Origin: an uncultured Erysipelotrichaceae bacterium
Lineage (GTDB): Bacteria > Bacillota_I > Bacilli_A > Erysipelotrichales > Erysipelotrichaceae
DNA: 8,041 nt
NCBI GenBank assembly: GCA_902795905.1
Contig: CADBMY010000272.1
Span: forward strand, 1-8,041
Reading direction: 5' to 3'
Part shown: piece after piece, positions 6,069 through 8,041 of the stretch
How the letters are laid out: every line of letters begins with the position of its first letter
Position numbering within the stretch: position 1 is the first letter of the stretch
Made by a program: the position numbers and the translations under genes
The notes under the pieces: generated by a model
What the model was told of the DNA's origin: nothing
Database searches by the model: none
Seen by the model: only the letters and a program-made list of their open reading frames with translations

Positions 6069-7365
6069 ATGTCTCCAGCGAATTCTTCAAATTCGTCAGG
6101 ATCTTATCATCCGTGATCCTGGCATTCCTGATCTCTTCTTCCGTCAGTCCCTGCTGCATGACTGCATACAGATCGCTTTTTGCCTGTCCGATATCCTTGA
6201 TCAGATCACTGGCACTGTCGGAAACACTGAACTCAATACCGCTGCGATCGACACGGAAGACCGCCAGCGAGCGGCTTGCCAGTTTCTGCAGCGACAGCAG
6301 GATCATCGTCTGTGAGATGCCTGTATAATCAGACAGTTCACGCGGTGAGAAGATCCTGCCTGCTCCATGCAGAGCGTAGAAGACACGCACATCACGCAGG
6401 TCAAGATCATGTTTCATCGCCACCGAATTCAGCAGTCTGTCAAACACCTTGTTCATGTAATATGCGGCAGATACAGGGTCCCTTGACTTATCTGCGTTAT
6501 ACAGGATCTTTACATTCTCTTCGCCGAGCTTTCTGGTACCGGGAAGCAGAGGAATTGCCATATCATCGGTCGCAGCCGAAACCAGGAATCTGGCGATATT
6601 GATACGCTCCTGGGAGTATTCCTTCTTATCCAGAACCTGCTTGAAGAAGGCATTGTAATACTCGTAGATACTGGTCTTCATCTGTACGATACGGCTGAAA
6701 TTCAAATTCTGTGATACCAGTGATCCATCTGTTTTAACGTAATAGTATACAGGGATCTGCAGAGGGATGATCGTTTTGCATCGGAGGATATACTCCAGAT
6801 TGTAGACAAAATCCTCACAGAAGCTCAGTGTCTTATCCATCCGCAGATGGTACTGTTCGATGATCTGACGTCTGTACAGCTTATTCCAGAGGACACCGTA
6901 ATAATAGTCGGCAGGACTGTCCATCATCCATTCCGCATACTCCTGCCTGGTCAGTACTTCCGACGTTGTGATCGATCCCTTACGGGCAATATTGTTTCCG
7001 ACAACACGGTAGAAATCCGCAGTCACAAGATCTGCTCCGCTCTCTTCGATGGCTCTGACCATCACTTTTGTGGAATCTGCAGGGATCCAGTCATCCGCAT
7101 CCAGAAACTGTACATACTCACCCTGTGCAATATCCAGTGCCCTGTTTCTGGTATCACTGACACCGCCGTTTTCCTTATGGATCACGACAACTCTCGGATC
7201 TGCTTTAGCATAGGCATCCAGGATCTCGCCTGAACGATCTTTACTGCCGTCATCTACAGCAATCAGTTCAAAATCTTTGTATTCCTGATTCAGTATACTG
7301 TCGATACATCTCTCCAATGCCTTCTCGGCATTATATACCGGGACGATAACACTTACCTTAACCAT
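6058..7365 (-). CDS. Family 2 glycosyltransferase with C-terminal MarR-like winged-helix domain
   Basis: 435 residues from ATG 7365. N-terminal GT-A domain (~2-110): V-S-V-I-V-P-V-Y-N-A, D-D-G-S (38-41) for nucleotide binding, E-N-G-G-V-S-D-T-R-N (65-74) and the metal-binding D-A-D-D (89-92). L-W-N-K-L-Y (159-164) and F-C-E-D-F (182-186, candidate base) follow, as in surface-polysaccharide GT2 enzymes. From ~311 the protein no longer resembles a transferase: an amphipathic helix, D-L-R-D-V-R-V-F-Y-A-L (322-332), S-P-R-E-L-S-D-Y-T-G-I-S (340-351) and a recognition helix (~351-364) give a helix-turn-helix. A wing (~367-381) and a final helix pair with G-L-T-E-E-E-I (406-412) match the MarR fold and its dimerisation helix. 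Likely cytoplasmic or membrane-associated, transferring sugar to a glycan or lipid acceptor. I prefer ATG 7365 over GTG 7374, because GAGGTG is correctly spaced only from the ATG. It is the first gene of an operon with GH3 and divergent from gtrA. Confidence 0.85.
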   Translation of the reverse strand: MVKVSVIVPVYNAEKALERCIDSILNQEYKDFELIAVDDGSKDRSGEILDAYAKADPRVVVIHKENGGVSDTRNRALDIAQGEYVQFLDADDWIPADSTKVMVRAIEESGADLVTADFYRVVGNNIARKGSITTSEVLTRQEYAEWMMDSPADYYYGVLWNKLYRRQIIEQYHLRMDKTLSFCEDFVYNLEYILRCKTIIPLQIPVYYYVKTDGSLVSQNLNFSRIVQMKTSIYEYYNAFFKQVLDKKEYSQERINIARFLVSAATDDMAIPLLPGTRKLGEENVKILYNADKSRDPVSAAYYMNKVFDRLLNSVAMKHDLDLRDVRVFYALHGAGRIFSPRELSDYTGISQTMILLSLQKLASRSLAVFRVDRSGIEFSVSDSASDLIKDIGQAKSDLYAVMQQGLTEEEIRNARITDDKILTNLKNSLETYEA

Positions 7366-7368
7366 TAT

Positions 7369-7377
7369 CCTCACCTC
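7369..7377 (-). promoter_or_regulatory. Ribosome binding site deciding the glycosyltransferase start
   Basis: The minus strand reads GAGGTGAGG followed by ATA and the ATG at 7365. GAGGTG lies 6 bases before that ATG. The alternative GTG at 7374 is itself inside this motif and would have almost no spacer, so it is unlikely to be the start. Confidence 0.7.
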
Positions 7378-7389
7378 TTATTTCTTCAA

Positions 7390-7395
7390 TCTATA
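7390..7395 (-). promoter_or_regulatory. Possible -10 box of the glycosyltransferase-GH3 operon
   Basis: TATAGA on the minus strand would start transcription near 7383, giving a short leader with the GAGGTGAGG site. Its -35 region would fall inside the 7411-7429 palindrome and has no good match to TTGACA. A TACAAT at 7421-7426 (minus) is an alternative -10. I cannot choose between them. Confidence 0.3.
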
Positions 7396-7419
7396 CATCC
7401 TGATTCGGGTGCATATAAT
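7392..7419 (+). promoter_or_regulatory. gtrA promoter, predicted leaderless
   Basis: A perfect TATAAT (7414-7419) is followed by exactly six bases (TATTGT) and then the gtrA ATG, so transcription is expected to begin at the A of the start codon. TATACA (7392-7397) at 16-bp spacing is an acceptable -35 (4 of 6). No Shine-Dalgarno sequence exists before the ATG, and no other in-frame start codon lies upstream in the gap. Confidence 0.55.
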
Positions 7420-7429
7420 TATTGTATGC
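7411..7429. promoter_or_regulatory. 19-bp near-perfect palindrome in the divergent promoter (candidate operator)
   Basis: GCATATAAT-T-ATTGTATGC has 9-base arms around a single central base with one mismatched pair (T6/G14). It covers the gtrA -10 box and start codon and lies in the expected -35 or -10 zone of the divergent glycosyltransferase promoter. Size and symmetry suit a dimeric winged-helix regulator such as MarR proteins, whose known sites (for example the TACAATT...AATTGTA type bound by OhrR) look similar. A protein bound here should block gtrA transcription. Confidence 0.5.
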
Positions 7430-7911
7430 AGAAATCTCCGAAAAGTATCACGCAAATCCTTAAATTTGCGCTTATCTCCTTTACCGTTACGGGTATCCAG
7501 CTGATCCTGGTCAACCTGTTTGTATACCTGATGAAGGACTGGAAAACACCTGTCACAGGCTTTCTGACACTGTTTTTCAATGAGAGCTCGGTTGGTGCTG
7601 ACAATATGAACTGGGGTTTCATCATGCCGTTTCTGCTTTCAAATCTGCTGGCAAATATCTATGGGTATTACCGCAACCGTAAATATACATTCAAAAGTGA
7701 TCCGCCGAAGCGCAACCTGTATATCTACCTCGGGATCATCCTGGTCCTGATCCTGGTTTCTACCTGGCTGCAGGGATTGATCGTCCATTATCTGCACGGG
7801 CTTGAACATTCCGTGATCCATGCTTCGGCCGCCAGCATTGCCGCAATGCTTGCCGGATGGCTGCAGTTCACGATCCTGTTTCCGCTGGAGAAGTACTGGC
7901 TGCTGAAATAG
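7426..7911 (+). CDS. GtrA-family membrane protein
   Basis: 161 residues with four predicted membrane helices (~12-36, 63-80, 98-121, 131-153) and the GtrA signature between helices 2 and 3: L-L-A-N-I-Y-G-Y-Y-R-N-R-K-Y-T-F-K (74-90). GtrA proteins are thought to help move polyprenyl-linked sugars across the membrane or act with GT2 glycosyltransferases in O-antigen, teichoic acid or arabinogalactan modification. The loop between helices 1 and 2 is long (about 25 residues, with F-L-T-L-F-F that may dip into the membrane) compared with typical compact members. The ATG at 7426 is the only usable start; it has no ribosome binding site and lies 6 bases after a -10 box. It is divergent from the glycosyltransferase across a 60-bp gap, which suggests the two work on the same glycan, with the transferase loading sugar and GtrA handling the lipid-linked form. 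That pairing is inference. Confidence 0.85.
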   Translation: MQKSPKSITQILKFALISFTVTGIQLILVNLFVYLMKDWKTPVTGFLTLFFNESSVGADNMNWGFIMPFLLSNLLANIYGYYRNRKYTFKSDPPKRNLYIYLGIILVLILVSTWLQGLIVHYLHGLEHSVIHASAASIAAMLAGWLQFTILFPLEKYWLLK

Positions 7912-8041
7912 ATCCAGCAGGTCTTCTCTGTATTTTCGGTATATGATATTGCCAGAAGTAACAGCGGTGAGATCGACGGACAATGGACCGTTGATCCTGT
8001 CCCACTGTATACCTGATCCTGCATCAGCCGAACGATACCCC
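7912..8041. other. Unassigned 130 bp at the right edge
   Basis: Two frames on the minus strand stay open from the window edge (one reads from base 8041 as G-Y-R-S-A-D-A-G-S-G-I-Q-W), and purines are mildly enriched at its first codon positions. However, its stop lies about 270 bp inside gtrA. One plus frame is also open to the edge. It could be the tail of a minus-strand neighbour, the start of a plus-strand gene, or non-coding. I cannot decide from 130 bases. Confidence 0.3.

Noticed and set aside
7366..7374. GTG at 7374 as the glycosyltransferase start
   Set aside because: It lies inside the ribosome binding site itself; the ATG at 7365 has correct spacing and begins directly with the usual V-K-V-S-V-I-V-P strand.
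7900..7920. CTGCTG ... CAGCAG inverted repeat across the gtrA stop codon as a terminator
   Set aside because: Only a 6-bp stem with a 9-base loop and no T-run after it; half of it is inside the coding sequence. Too weak to call.
7639..8024. Minus-strand open frames overlapping gtrA
   Set aside because: The overlap portion is a low-complexity antisense of gtrA (for example repeated Q-D-Q-D). The part beyond gtrA is too short to judge and is listed as unassigned.

Overview
The window looks like a stretch of a low-to-medium GC Bacillota (Firmicutes) chromosome, probably a gut commensal. The reasons are strong GGAGG-type ribosome binding sites, a DUF6110 plus heavy-metal P-type ATPase pair typical of anaerobic Firmicutes, and cytoplasmic glycosidases (GH43 and GH3) for plant-type oligosaccharides. 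An Erysipelotrichia-like host is my guess only. No rRNA, tRNA, CRISPR array, insertion sequence or integrase is visible.

Layout, left to right. (1) 1-651, plus strand: C-terminal part of a GH43 glycoside hydrolase that begins outside the window. (2) 629-1225, minus: an sce7726-family PD-(D/E)XK nuclease-like protein, tail-to-tail with GH43 with a 23-bp overlap of the coding ends. (3) 1270-3645, minus: a two-gene operon of a small DUF6110 membrane-anchored protein followed by a P1B-like metal ATPase. It ends in a clear intrinsic terminator, and the promoter of the sce7726 gene sits only a few bases beyond it. (4) 3723-7365, minus: a second operon with a family 2 glycosyltransferase whose last ~120 residues read as a MarR-type winged helix, overlapping by 11 bp a GH3 beta-glucosidase-like gene. 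(5) 7426-7911, plus: a GtrA-family membrane protein, divergent from the glycosyltransferase. (6) 7912-8041: unassigned.

The most unusual part is the divergent glycosyltransferase/gtrA unit. The glycosyltransferase seems to carry its own DNA-binding domain, and the 60-bp divergent promoter holds a near-perfect 19-bp palindrome (9-1-9) covering the gtrA -10 box and start codon. A self-consistent hypothesis is that this enzyme is also the regulator of its own operon and of gtrA, linking surface or lipid-linked glycan synthesis to transcription. In addition, gtrA and the sce7726 gene each have a -10 box exactly 6 bases before their ATG and no ribosome binding site, so both are predicted to give leaderless mRNAs. 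The other starts in the window have good Shine-Dalgarno sequences.

All functional statements come from reading motifs by eye; no database search was possible.
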